From DATGLE01 sp035294325 (lineage in GTDB: Bacteria; Chloroflexota; Ktedonobacteria; Ktedonobacterales; Ktedonobacteraceae), in contig DATGLE010000034.1 of NCBI GenBank assembly GCA_035294325.1, positions 1 to 64,000 of the forward strand: a DNA stretch of 64,000 nt. The letters run 5' to 3'. The position numbers were made by a program, and so were the translations under genes. The notes under the pieces were generated by a model. The model saw only the letters and a program-made list of their open reading frames with translations. It was not told where the DNA came from and did no database searches. Below, in pieces: positions 45,905 to 54,987 of this stretch. Each line of letters opens with the position of its first letter. Position 1 is the first letter of the stretch.

Positions 45905-48160
45905 ATGACAACAGGGCGCCCCGGTAACATCTACCTCGGACTACTGCTCCATAATCATCAGCCGGTAGGCAACTTCCCCTGGGTTTTTCAGCAGGTTTAC
46001 GAGGCAGCCTACCTCCCGCTAATCGAGGCGTTGACCCGGCATCCAGGTGTGCGCATCTCGCTGCATTATACCGGCTCGCTACTGGACTGGCTGGAAGAGG
46101 CGCATCCCGACTTCCTGCAACGTGTCGCGGCCCTCGTGAAGCGCAATCAGGTCGAGATGGTGAGCGGAGGCTACTACGAACCGATCCTGCCCTCGATTCC
46201 CGATAGCGACAAAGTGGCGCAGATCCGCCGCCTGACCGGGCGCATCCGGCGTGATTTCGGCACGACGCCCACAGGCATGTGGATCGCCGAACGCGTCTGG
46301 GAGCCTGGCCTGCCGCGCCTGATCCGCGAGGCGGGCATCGAGTGGACGGTACTTGACGATATCCACTTTAAGGATGCAGGGCTGGATGATGACGACCTCT
46401 ACGGCTACTACGCGACGGAGGATCAGAGCGATGTGCTGAAGGTGTACGCAACCAGCAAAGCGCTGCGCTATCTCATTCCCTGGCGTCCCGTAGCGGAAAC
46501 CATAGAACTGCTGCGCTCGCTGGCGACACCTGATGGCCGCCGTATTGTGGTCATGGGCGATGATGGCGAGAAGTTCGGGAGCTGGCCCGATACATATGCC
46601 TACTGCTGGGGAGAAGATGGCCGCCCGGGCTGGATTGAAGAATTATTCACTGAGCTTGAGCGCAACAGCGCCTGGCTGCATACAACACTGCTTGGAGAAT
46701 ACGCCAGGACGCATCCCGCGCTGGGACGTATTTATATCCCTACATCATCCTATATCGAGATGACCGAGTGGGCGCTGCCCCCCCGCAAGTCGTATCTGTT
46801 CGGCAAAATCCTGCATCAACTGGAGCACGACAAACGCGTCGATATTCTCCAATTCATGCACGGCGGCTTCTGGCGCAACTTCCTGGCCCGCTACCCGGAG
46901 ATTAATAACCAGCATAAGAAAATGCTGCGTGTCCATGATCGCGTATACGCCGCCGGGGCGACGGAAGAGAGCGGGCTGGTCCATCTCTGGAAGGCGCAGG
47001 CCAATGACACCTACTGGCATGGCCTCTTTGGCGGCATCTACATGGCGCATGTACGCTCGGCCATTTACCATCACCTGATCAAAGCCGAGAATGCCGCAGA
47101 TCGCCTCCTTCATGGTGCAGGTCACTGGCAGCAGTACACGTTCACCGACTTTGACCGCGATACGCAGGATGAACTGCTTATCGAGAGCGACCAGCAGAAC
47201 CTCTACATCGCTCCACAGCGTGGGGGCACAATCTTCGAATGGGATCTACGCCGCAGCGCGCACAACATAACCAGCGTAATGACGCGCCGCCAGGAGGGCT
47301 ATCACCAGACCTTACGCGAGTATGAGCAGGAACGACGGCGCAGGGCGCTCATCGAGCAGCAAAGCCAGCTCACGGCAGCGCAAAAGGCGAGCGAGCCGGC
47401 CTCCCCGCACATCACAATCCGCACCAGGGAACCCGACCTTGACCGCTACCTGGTCGTGGACGGCTACCGCCGCGCCAGCCTCGTCGATCACTTTCTGCCA
47501 CCGGGTCTGCCGCTGGCAAATTTCGCGCAGATGCGCTTCGAAGAAATGGGCAACTTCGTCGAGCAGCCCTTCGCTACCAGCGTGGAGCAGCAGGAAGACG
47601 GCATCACTGTCACCATGACATGCGAAGGGCAGGTACGCCGCGCAGGCGCTATGAGTCCGCTTCCCGTTCATCTTACAAAGGAGCTTTTTATCCCACGCGG
47701 CGAGGAAAAGCTGATCGTGCGCTACGATATCGAAAATAGAGGGCAGTCGCGCCTTCAGACGCACTTTGCCAGCGAGTGGAACCTTAACCTGCTGGGCGGC
47801 GGGGGAAACGATCAGGCATACTACCGTATCATCAGCATGGGTGAGGCCAGCCCGCTGCGCGAGATAGAGGACACAATAGCCAGCCTCATCGGGCAAGACT
47901 CCTTCGATAGTATGGGCGAGGCCAGCCCGCTGCGCGAGTGCCACATCGGTAACTCGTGGCTGCAACAGGATATGGGCTTCACCTTGAGCGAGGCCGCCAC
48001 GCTCTGGCGTTTCCCTATCGAGACGGTGACAGGTTCAGAGGCCGGCTTCGAGCGCACCCACCAGGGGAGCTGCCTGACCTTTCTCTGGCCGCTGATCCTC
48101 GAAGCAGGACAACAATGGAGCGTGACAATCACCTGTACTGGCAGCAGCACCTCTACATAA
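45905..48160 (+). CDS. Glycoside hydrolase family 57 (alpha-amylase/4-alpha-glucanotransferase type)
   Basis: A protein of 751 residues. The GH57 barrel covers about 1-310 with the five family regions: HNHQPVG, GGYYEPILP, WIAERVWEP with nucleophile Glu129, MGDDGEKFGSWPD with the acid/base Asp (219 or 220), and an ending around EMTEWALP. DUF1925/DUF1926-type beta domains follow, as in 4-alpha-glucanotransferases that cut and rejoin alpha-1,4 glucans. It has no signal peptide, so it acts on internal glycogen or maltodextrin. An odd 25-residue direct duplication beginning SMGEASPLRE occurs near residues 644-680 and is not expected in the family. It begins with an ATG three bases after a GTGA-type site of modest strength. 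Confidence 0.93.
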   Translation: MTTGRPGNIYLGLLLHNHQPVGNFPWVFQQVYEAAYLPLIEALTRHPGVRISLHYTGSLLDWLEEAHPDFLQRVAALVKRNQVEMVSGGYYEPILPSIPDSDKVAQIRRLTGRIRRDFGTTPTGMWIAERVWEPGLPRLIREAGIEWTVLDDIHFKDAGLDDDDLYGYYATEDQSDVLKVYATSKALRYLIPWRPVAETIELLRSLATPDGRRIVVMGDDGEKFGSWPDTYAYCWGEDGRPGWIEELFTELERNSAWLHTTLLGEYARTHPALGRIYIPTSSYIEMTEWALPPRKSYLFGKILHQLEHDKRVDILQFMHGGFWRNFLARYPEINNQHKKMLRVHDRVYAAGATEESGLVHLWKAQANDTYWHGLFGGIYMAHVRSAIYHHLIKAENAADRLLHGAGHWQQYTFTDFDRDTQDELLIESDQQNLYIAPQRGGTIFEWDLRRSAHNITSVMTRRQEGYHQTLREYEQERRRRALIEQQSQLTAAQKASEPASPHITIRTREPDLDRYLVVDGYRRASLVDHFLPPGLPLANFAQMRFEEMGNFVEQPFATSVEQQEDGITVTMTCEGQVRRAGAMSPLPVHLTKELFIPRGEEKLIVRYDIENRGQSRLQTHFASEWNLNLLGGGGNDQAYYRIISMGEASPLREIEDTIASLIGQDSFDSMGEASPLRECHIGNSWLQQDMGFTLSEAATLWRFPIETVTGSEAGFERTHQGSCLTFLWPLILEAGQQWSVTITCTGSSTST

Positions 48161-48167
48161 TAAAAGG

Positions 48168-48319
48168 GGAGTGCAGAGGGCCTGGTCCCCTGCCGGGGGC
48201 GCTCGTTGTTTCCGGATCTTCCGAGCACACTGTTCCACGGAGTGCAGAGGGCAAAGCCCTCTGCGCGGGGCGCGGGGGCATAGGCCCCCGCTTCCCTCCT
48301 CCCTCCCGCCGCAGGCGGG
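48168..48319. repeat. GC-rich hairpin cluster with a direct repeat
   Basis: GGAGTGCAGAGGGC occurs at 48168-48181 and 48239-48252. Three hairpins follow: GCAGAGGGC-aaa-GCCCTCTGC (48244-48264), GCGGGGGC-atag-GCCCCCGC (48272-48291) and CCCGCC-gca-GGCGGG (48305-48319). They lie just behind the GH57 stop and may terminate it. Confidence 0.7.
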
Positions 48320-48385
48320 ACGTTTCTTGAGAGAATGTTGAGAAGTAGTAGTTCACATTAGCAGTCGGGGAGAACTTGTAGCAGC

Positions 48386-49093
48386 ATGAAGCGAGTACTG
48401 GTCATTATACACGTCTGGGACAATCCCGCAGGTTATCTAGAAGAAATTCTACAGGAACACCATATCGCCTATGATGTTCTCAATGCAGCGGAGAAGCCCC
48501 TTCCCGATCTTACGTCCTACAATGCTATCGTAGCTCTGGGTGGGCCGCAACACATCTATGAGGAGGACAAATATCCCTATCTGGCGCGGGAAAAAACGCT
48601 GCTGCGCCATGCCGTCGAACAGGATATTCCCTGCCTGGGCGTCTGCCTCGGCGGCCAATTGCTTGCTGGCGCGCTCGGCGGCACGGTCAGGCGCAACACC
48701 ACAACCGAGTTTGGTTTCGTCGACGTACAATTCACCGAGGAGGGGCAGCGAGACGCACTCTATCAGGGCCTGCCCGGCTACCAGAAAGTCTTCCACTGGC
48801 ATGAGGATATGTTCGATCTGCCAGAGGGAGCCGTGCTTCTGGCTAGCACCAGGCATACAACCAACCAGGCGTTTCGCTACGGGCAGCGCTGCTACGGGCT
48901 GCAATATCACATCGAGGTCAACCCCGAGATGCTTGATCTCTGGCTCTCCCTCGGGCGGCAGGAGATTATAGACTCCCTGGGTAGCGAGAGATTGATGGAG
49001 TTGGAGCGTTCGCGGGCAGGTCAGCAAGCGCTCTACCATTCTCATACGCGCATAATGTTTGAAAATTTTCTGCGCATCAGCGAGCTTATCTGA
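48386..49093 (+). CDS. Class I glutamine amidotransferase-like protein
   Basis: A protein of 235 residues matching stand-alone GATase1 (GMP-synthase-subunit-like) proteins. The nucleophile elbow is LGVCLGGQLLA with Cys87, and the His-Glu pair lies in QYHIEVNPEM. The WDNPAGYLEEIL start and GGPQHIYEEDKYPYL are typical. Such proteins hydrolyse glutamine or gamma-glutamyl amides; some clear gamma-glutamylated amines. No synthetase partner adjoins it. The palindrome-rich gap of 451 bases behind it separates it from the phosphatase gene. Confidence 0.9.
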   Translation: MKRVLVIIHVWDNPAGYLEEILQEHHIAYDVLNAAEKPLPDLTSYNAIVALGGPQHIYEEDKYPYLAREKTLLRHAVEQDIPCLGVCLGGQLLAGALGGTVRRNTTTEFGFVDVQFTEEGQRDALYQGLPGYQKVFHWHEDMFDLPEGAVLLASTRHTTNQAFRYGQRCYGLQYHIEVNPEMLDLWLSLGRQEIIDSLGSERLMELERSRAGQQALYHSHTRIMFENFLRISELI

Positions 49094-49181
49094 AAGGAGA
49101 GGCCACTTACCCCCTTTCCTTTTTATAGTGTGATCTGCTATACTTGCAAACTAAATATGTTAACTCAAGGTGCATAATTTT

Positions 49182-49433
49182 GTGCGCCTGCGGCGCACTC
49201 TACAGGGCGATTTAAAAGTCCTTTCCCATGCGGAGCGGCGCGATTGATCGCGCTTATGACGAACATGACGGGCGGGACAGGCGCGATCAATCGCGCCGCT
49301 CCGCACCATTGTGACTCATACCGCGACTTTTAAATGGCCCCGCGCACTCTATGATGGAGAGTCTGCGGGCGGAACGCCTGCGGCGTTCCGCCCGCAGACT
49401 CTCCCCACCTGCGAATCGCGTAGCGGTTCGCAG
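49182..49433. repeat. Composite three-hairpin repeat, copy 2 (inverted, interrupted)
   Basis: GTGCGCC-tgc-GGCGCAC (49182-49198), a perfect 23-bp stem with a tgc loop (49356-49378/49382-49404) and CTGCGAATCGC-gta-GCGGTTCGCAG (49409-49433) repeat in reverse the order found at 4003-4104. Without the MITE and its duplicated target the element is 103 bp, against 102 bp for copy 1. The 17-bp small palindrome is identical in both. The rest of the gap 49094-49544 has no gene. Confidence 0.8.
49203..49342. mobile_element. 140-bp MITE with 18-bp terminal repeats and 9-bp target duplication
   Basis: Its ends CAGGGCGATTTAAAAGTC (49203-49220) and GACTTTTAAATGGCCCCG (49325-49342) are inverted repeats matching at 16 of 18 positions. 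CGCACTCTA directly flanks it on both sides (49194-49202 and 49343-49351). Copy 1 of the host repeat lacks the insert and has one uninterrupted target-like sequence. Inside is a second perfect inverted repeat with 25-bp arms (49229-49253/49281-49305). There is no coding capacity, so it would need a transposase from elsewhere. Confidence 0.85.
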
Positions 49434-49544
49434 TCAGGGATACTTGCACAGGACGTTAGTTACACTTAATGTAGCTGTCTTTCAATAGCGAAAGATTGTT
49501 ACACTACCGCCTTAACACATAGCGAAAGGCAGCACTCGACGAAG

Positions 49545-50480
49545 ATGCCGCGACATAAAACGAGCCGACATATCCATACCACTCTACATAATCATGTTTT
49601 TCAACATCCCCATTTCATCTTTGCCAGCCGGACCACTGCATGTGAACGGCATATCGAGCGGAATGAGGATAGCATCCTTGTTGATAAGCTGGGCGGTCTC
49701 GTCGCGGTCTTCGATGGTGTAGGTGGGAGCGCCGCCGGGGAGATTGCTTCCCAGACGGCGGCGCATGCCACATTACAGGAGTGGCGTCAGATGCTCGATC
49801 GCCAGCAGCACGGGCGCAGGATTCCCACCTTCCTTGAACCCTGCGAGAAAATCGACCTTTGTGGCTCGCTCGAACATATCATTCAGGAGGCCGACGAACT
49901 GGTGCGAACAGAGGGCGCACGCCGGGCGGGAACAAGCGACCTGGCTACCACCGTTGCGCTCGCAGCCTTCTGCCGCACATCCGAGGCAGGTGAGTATCAT
50001 ATGATCTATGCTCATGTCGGCGACAGCCGCATCTACCTGCTTCAGCAAGGAAAGCCATTGCAGCGACTGACAAGCGATGATGGCCTGCTGGCGAAACTGG
50101 TGGAGAACCAGATTATCAGTGACAAAGATGCGCTGCGTATCGATCAGGCGATGCACGCTGATGAGCTGTCGGATATCGAGTTGAGCTACTTTAAGCTGCG
50201 CGGCGGCATCACTCAGGCGTTAGGTGGACCGCTCGCCCCGACCATCCATACCGATCAGATCTCCATTCACCCCGGGGACCGCATACTCCTCTGTACAGAT
50301 GGCATTCACGACAACCTGACAGATCGCGAAATCGAGGCCGTCCTGAGAGACAGCCCACGTACAGCAAGCGCTCGTATGCTTGTCGAGCGCTCGCTGTACC
50401 GCTCACACGAGGATCGCGGCACAAATATCCGCGCGAAACCCGATGACATGAGCGCCATCGTGATCACATGCTGCTTTTGA
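49545..50480 (+). CDS. PP2C-family Ser/Thr protein phosphatase
   Basis: A protein of 311 residues. PP2C (PPM) motifs appear in order: ERNEDSILV, VAVFDGVGGSAAG with the metal-binding Asp, GTSDLATTVALAA, AHVGDSRIYLL, ILLCTDGIHDNL and KPDDMSAIVI with the final metal Asp. These Mn/Mg enzymes dephosphorylate Ser and Thr and oppose Hanks-type kinases. It is cytoplasmic. The kinase fragment about 1 kb downstream may be a relic of a partner gene. The stop codon lies within a 64-bp palindrome. The ribosome site before the ATG is weak. Confidence 0.93.
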   Translation: MPRHKTSRHIHTTLHNHVFQHPHFIFASRTTACERHIERNEDSILVDKLGGLVAVFDGVGGSAAGEIASQTAAHATLQEWRQMLDRQQHGRRIPTFLEPCEKIDLCGSLEHIIQEADELVRTEGARRAGTSDLATTVALAAFCRTSEAGEYHMIYAHVGDSRIYLLQQGKPLQRLTSDDGLLAKLVENQIISDKDALRIDQAMHADELSDIELSYFKLRGGITQALGGPLAPTIHTDQISIHPGDRILLCTDGIHDNLTDREIEAVLRDSPRTASARMLVERSLYRSHEDRGTNIRAKPDDMSAIVITCCF

Positions 50481-50540
50481 AGTAAAGGTGAACAGTGTGA
50501 GGCAGCCCGGGCTGCCTCACACTGTTCACCTTTACTTCAA
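50477..50540. terminator. 64-bp perfect palindrome including the phosphatase stop codon
   Basis: Two 32-bp arms meet at 50508/50509 without a loop (GCAGCCC-GGGCTGC centre). Bases 50478-50480 in the left arm are the TGA stop of the phosphatase gene. No T-tract follows. Confidence 0.65.
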
Positions 50541-50724
50541 TTTATGGCTATAAGAAATCACGGAGTTCCCAAAAGTACCACATTGGCCTTGATTATGTAT
50601 ATGCATACAACTTGATATGGTATTCTCGTAGAGAGTGTTTGTTGTCATTAACGCTGCTGAATATCAGATCGCGTTCAATACACACTCATCTGAATGCAAG
50701 GTGTGTATACTTGAAAGGAGTCAT

Positions 50725-51435
50725 ATGGAGGCAGGCAGAAGAGTATGGCTTCTGATTGCATTGTTAAGTATAGTACTGTTGAGCGCCTGTGGCGCAAAGT
50801 CCACCGATCAAATTGCATCGACCGGGCCTGCGGTGCTGGCAAATAACGTACAGGTCGCGCGCCAACCGGCTGCCACGCCATCCACCGTGAATCCCGGTCA
50901 CAGATCCATCCCGGGCATGCAGCGGGGACAGGCTGCGCAGGCTCCCGCAACGCAACCAGGCAATATTCCCGCCACCGGCCCCGGCTCCGATCCCTACGGC
51001 CCTCCACCATCCATGACACCAGAGGAGATACAGCTTACCAGACAACTGTTCGCGCAGATTAATAGCGACCGGGCTGCTGCTGGCCTCTACCCGTATGTCT
51101 GGAATGCGACACTGGCCGGGGGCGCGCGCCTCCATAGCTGGAACATGTTCCACTGCGGCTTCAGCCATACCTGCCCCGATGGTATCCCACAATGTGATCG
51201 CATCGCCGCCGAGGGCTTCGCCGGCTTCACCGACTGCGGAGAAAACATCGGCTACGCCGGGCCTTTCCCGACTCCCTGGCTGGGTGTGTACAAAATTCAG
51301 GAGAGCATGGCGAACGAGCCTCCCACCGGCTGGCACCACATCCATTTATTCAGCACCACCCTCCACCGCATCGGCATCGGCGTCTACGTAGATCCCTCCG
51401 GCTTTATCTGGTTTACAGAGGATATGGTAAGCTAG
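50725..51435 (+). CDS. CAP/SCP-domain lipoprotein
   Basis: A protein of 236 residues. The N-terminus is a lipoprotein signal peptide (EAGRRVWLLIALLSIVLLSAC) with the lipobox Cys at about residue 22, so it should be anchored outside the membrane. A Pro/Gln/Ala-rich linker (about 50-95) leads to a CAP (SCP/PR1) domain with INSDRAAAGLYPY, HSWNMFHCGFSHTCP and GENIGYAG, ending GFIWFTEDMV. The His and Glu positions of the CAP cavity are kept and two Cys pairs could form disulphides. The ATG at 50725 has AAAGGAG four bases upstream; an earlier in-frame start would destroy the signal peptide. Bacterial CAP proteins have no settled activity. Confidence 0.9.
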   Translation: MEAGRRVWLLIALLSIVLLSACGAKSTDQIASTGPAVLANNVQVARQPAATPSTVNPGHRSIPGMQRGQAAQAPATQPGNIPATGPGSDPYGPPPSMTPEEIQLTRQLFAQINSDRAAAGLYPYVWNATLAGGARLHSWNMFHCGFSHTCPDGIPQCDRIAAEGFAGFTDCGENIGYAGPFPTPWLGVYKIQESMANEPPTGWHHIHLFSTTLHRIGIGVYVDPSGFIWFTEDMVS

Positions 51436-51546
51436 AAAATGGCTTCCCTTCATGGATACCTCTGCACCTGATATTGGCATCTGTTGTTGCTGCCGGGATC
51501 TCGCCAGTGCCGCCTCTCTCGCCTTCGGCTTCCACCGCTTCTGAAG

Positions 51547-51678
51547 TCATGGAGTGAGCCGCGCTATCCCATAGAGTACGGCGCCGTAGCCGCCCGCGCC
51601 AATCTTGCAAACGATGCGATAGCGGCCTGCTAACAGGCTACCGGGCGCCAGCGTTGCATCTATGCCTGTCTCCTCCAT
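51547..51678 (-). pseudogene. N-terminal fragment of a Ser/Thr protein kinase
   Basis: Reading the minus strand from the ATG at 51678, the 43-residue frame contains GSLLAGRYRIVCKIGAGGYG followed by AVLY: the first strand, glycine-rich loop and second strand of a Hanks-type kinase. It then stops (TGA at 51549-51547) before the ATP-binding Lys. No continuation of the kinase fold was found in any frame downstream. It is a decayed gene or misplaced fragment. Its nearness to the PP2C gene suggests that an intact kinase-phosphatase pair once stood here. Confidence 0.7.
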
Positions 51679-51777
51679 GCCTGGTAGTTTGCTGTATGGT
51701 GGCGCTATTATAGCAGAGATAGCGTATAGCGTAAAGTTCGGGCCACCATTTCACAGCGTATCACAACCAGAAGGGGC

Positions 51778-51843
51778 CAGGTGTAAAGGCGTAACGAGCA
51801 GCAGCGGGCCAGTCCGCTGCTGCTCGTTACGCCCTTACACCTG
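51778..51843. terminator. 30-bp hairpin after the FtsH-type gene
   Basis: Arms 51778-51807 and 51814-51843 pair over 30 positions with one mismatch (a G-U-type pair in one strand) around a six-base loop. It begins 11 bases after the minus-strand stop. No clear T-tract. Confidence 0.6.
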
Positions 51844-51853
51844 CTTGCTCTCT

Positions 51854-54199
51854 TCAGGCCGGTTTCTCTCCTTGCAGCAGGGCCTCGAAGCTTGCGCGGT
51901 CAAGCTGCTCACGCTCTAACAGAGTATCGGCCAGCAGCATAAGCTGTTCATAATGCTCCGTCAGAACCCTGTTCGCCATAGCATGCCCTTCATTGAGGAT
52001 GCGCTGCACCTCGGCATCGATCAGCGCATTCATCATTACCCCGCCGGAGCTGTGTGGAGCATAAGCGGCCATTGAGAGGTCGCGGCGCTGCAATGGCGAA
52101 GGTGACGGCCTGCCGTTCGGCACCAGGCGTCCATCGGCACCCATTGCCAGAGAGCTATGCTGCGCCGGTAGAACATCCGGCTCGCTGCGCCGCATATTGA
52201 GGGCATAAGCGCCTTCATCCTGGGAATCGGCGAAGACGACTCCAACGCGCTCGCTCATTCCCCAGCGCGTCACCATGCGGCGCGCCAGGTTCGTCACCAC
52301 CTGCAAATCGTTCTCCGCCCCGGTTGTCACCTGGTCCGCCCCGAACGTTAACTCTTCGGCGACGCGACCACCCAGTCCCACAGCGATGCGCGTCATCAGC
52401 ATCTCGCGGCTGTAGTTGTAGCGATCCTCTTCGGCAATGAACTGCGTCACGCCCAGACTCTGCCCGCGCGGGAGGATCGTCACGCGGTTAACCGTGTCAG
52501 CATGGGGCAGGTGATAGGCGACGAGGGCATGCCCGCCCTCGTGAACAGCAATAATGCGGCGCTCCCGCTCATCCATGACCAGCGGGCGCAGCGCGCCGAG
52601 CTGCACGCGCGCCAGCGCCTCCTCGAAGCACTCGCCGGTAATGCGCTCCAGGTCGCGGCGGGCCGCCGAGAGCGCGGCCTCATTGACAAGGTTCGCCAGG
52701 TCGGCCCCGGTCATGCCGGTTGTCATACGCGCCAGCCGCTCCAGGCTCACATCTTCATGGAGGGGACAGCGGCGTGTATGGATCTTGAGGATAGCCTCGC
52801 GCCCGGCGCGATCAGGAGGAGAGACAGTGATGCGCCGGTCAAAGCGTCCGGGCCGCAGCAGCGCCTTGTCGAGAATATCAACGCGGTTCGTCGCCGCCAT
52901 CACCACCACGGCCTTGCGCGGATCAAACCCGTCAAGCTCGACCAGCAATTGATTGAGCGTCTGATCGCGCTCATCGTTGCCGGCTATGCGCATAGAGCGT
53001 CTGCGCCCTACCGCATCAAGTTCGTCGATAAAGATCACGCACGGGGCAACCTGACGCGCCTGGTTGAAGAGGTCACGCACACGACTGGCGCCCACGCCCA
53101 CAAACATCTCGACGAATTCGGAGGCGCTCATGCTGAAAAATGGTACATTCGCCTCGCCGGCAACGGCCCTGGCGAGCAGTGTCTTGCCCGTTCCTGGCGG
53201 ACCAACCAGCAGCGCACCGCGCGGGATGCGCGCGCCCAGGCGGCTGAAGCGTTCGGGAGTACGCAAGAACTGCACAATTTCTTCCAGCTCGGCCCGCACT
53301 TCATCAACGCCGGCCACATCCGCGAATGTCACCGGAGGATCGGTATTGACACGCGGCGCGCCGGGCTTGCCGGGCACCTGGCCGTTTCTGACCACGGTGG
53401 GCGATCTCCTCATCTCTGGCGGTAAGGCGCTGCTCTCCCTTGTGCGGGGCTGGTTGGCTTCCTTCGCCCGCACAAAGCGACGCGCGCGGCTGCGCCCGAT
53501 CTGCGTTATACGATCATCCAGGGAGCGAGTTGAGCGCGAATTGTTGCGCGAGAGGAGGAAGATCAGCAGGAGCAGCGCTACCAGGATGATAGGGGCCAGC
53601 CTCCACAAGAGCGAGACCACGATGCTCGTTTGCTGGGGAGCAATTGTGCTCACCCTCACATGATGGGCCAGCAGCAGAGGCATAAGGGAGGCATCCCCAT
53701 TTACCGGCGCCCGCGTATAGACAGCGCGAGCAGGATCTATTGTCGGCGTCGCTCCCTCGCCCACCCAGGAGGTGCCACCATTGGTAAGATAGTGGCTCCA
53801 GAGCGCGTAGTCGCTCGCTATGGCCCTGCTTGTCAGCGGCGCACGCCGCGCGGGAGGAGACGAAGTAGCAGCGTTTGTCGAGAGAGGCGCTGCCAGCAGG
53901 CCATGAATATCGTTACCCTGCATGGAGACGGCCAGCACATTCCCTTCATTCACCTGCTGCACAAAGTTGCTGTAACCAATAGTCGTCTCGCCACTCGGCG
54001 TAGAGCTTATCGTCGGAGGCTGAAGCTGACCGAAAATCCCGAATAGCAGCACCACCACCATCAGAAGCATAAAACTTGTAAAAAGTGTATTTTTGTTGGT
54101 TTGAAGAAACTTCCAGACTTTCTGCCTGTAGCTCCGCAGCCGTTTTCGCCGTGGTCCATACTCCTCCGATTTACCACGGCGACTAGCCTTGTCGTCCAT
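51854..54199 (-). CDS. FtsH-type membrane AAA+ zinc metalloprotease
   Basis: A protein of 781 residues, longer than typical FtsH (about 640). A basic cytoplasmic N-terminus (1-40) is followed by TM1 (about 41-60), an extracytoplasmic domain of about 130 residues and TM2 (about 195-215). The AAA module has GPPGTGKT, FIDELDAVGRR and the arginine fingers in RPGRFDRR. The peptidase has HEGGH at 553-557. It degrades membrane and short-lived cytoplasmic proteins processively. Oddities are a basic, Pro-rich linker of about 75 residues before the AAA domain and an insert of about 50 residues in the peptidase domain (SEPDVLPAQHSS... to ...APHSSGG). GAGGTGA precedes the ATG. Confidence 0.94.
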   Translation of the reverse strand: MDDKASRRGKSEEYGPRRKRLRSYRQKVWKFLQTNKNTLFTSFMLLMVVVLLFGIFGQLQPPTISSTPSGETTIGYSNFVQQVNEGNVLAVSMQGNDIHGLLAAPLSTNAATSSPPARRAPLTSRAIASDYALWSHYLTNGGTSWVGEGATPTIDPARAVYTRAPVNGDASLMPLLLAHHVRVSTIAPQQTSIVVSLLWRLAPIILVALLLLIFLLSRNNSRSTRSLDDRITQIGRSRARRFVRAKEANQPRTRESSALPPEMRRSPTVVRNGQVPGKPGAPRVNTDPPVTFADVAGVDEVRAELEEIVQFLRTPERFSRLGARIPRGALLVGPPGTGKTLLARAVAGEANVPFFSMSASEFVEMFVGVGASRVRDLFNQARQVAPCVIFIDELDAVGRRRSMRIAGNDERDQTLNQLLVELDGFDPRKAVVVMAATNRVDILDKALLRPGRFDRRITVSPPDRAGREAILKIHTRRCPLHEDVSLERLARMTTGMTGADLANLVNEAALSAARRDLERITGECFEEALARVQLGALRPLVMDERERRIIAVHEGGHALVAYHLPHADTVNRVTILPRGQSLGVTQFIAEEDRYNYSREMLMTRIAVGLGGRVAEELTFGADQVTTGAENDLQVVTNLARRMVTRWGMSERVGVVFADSQDEGAYALNMRRSEPDVLPAQHSSLAMGADGRLVPNGRPSPSPLQRRDLSMAAYAPHSSGGVMMNALIDAEVQRILNEGHAMANRVLTEHYEQLMLLADTLLEREQLDRASFEALLQGEKPA

Positions 54200-54987
54200 C
54201 GATTCACCTCGCCTGCAAGGGGGTGCACGGAAAACCTCTCCGTGCCCCTGTAGTGAATAGATGCGGAAATACTATACACTTCATTATGTGGAGGTCTCCA
54301 GTGGCCTATCTCCTGTTAGCTCTTTTTTCCGCATCATATTATCCCAAATTCCGATATGGCCCATTCTTTCGATGCCATAACGAACCCACCGCCAGACCTC
54401 GGAGGCGGGCTGCGTCACCTCTTAATATTAACCCTGTCACCCTCCGAAAGAATACGCCTCGATTATCCATCCCTGTATAAATCAGGAAGAGACCAGAAAG
54501 ATGAAAGTGATATACGGAAACAGGCGATTCTTCTCTGGACGCCAGGAAATAGTGTACTGCCTATGAAGGGGAAGAGCAGTATACCCGGTACTTTCTTCTC
54601 ATACCATATTATACCAATACGTTTCTATAGGGACTATTGTCACCAAAATTATGATACATCGATGACACAATATAATGCTCAGTGATACATCGCAATATAT
54701 GACGTTGGGATAGCACTTTTCCGGGCTATCTCCGTCTATCTCTATTACGCGGTCCGTTACGCAAACGACGCACTTCTACCTCTTCTATTAACAATATGAC
54801 ATATAATGCATGCTTTTCATCCTTAGAATGTGCACTGCTTCCCGACTCTCTCGCTTACTCGCACCTGCGGTGCTCGCCTTATCAATCTGGTGCGGCGAAG
54901 CCGCGCGAATCTGCATAGATAACAGGACAGTACTTCTGGTGATAGAATAGAACGATACATCATCATCGAGACAGGAGAGGATGTGTA
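54200..54987. other. 788-bp AT-richer divergent intergenic region, no gene seen
   Basis: Clearly richer in A+T than its surroundings. Short frames have no recognisable motif. GCACC-tgc-GGTGC (54861-54873) and GCGGC-gaa-GCCGC (54892-54904) are small hairpins, and TGATACATCG occurs twice near 54651 and 54682. It must hold the promoters of the FtsH-type and oxidoreductase genes. An undetected small RNA cannot be excluded. Confidence 0.4.

Noticed and set aside
50635..50724. Longer N-terminus for the CAP-domain protein
   Set aside because: It would bury the lipoprotein signal peptide; AAAGGAG directly before 50725 fixes the start.
54223..54685. Two short plus-strand frames in the AT-richer gap
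   Set aside because: Low-complexity composition, no homology pattern and no good ribosome site; treated as non-coding.
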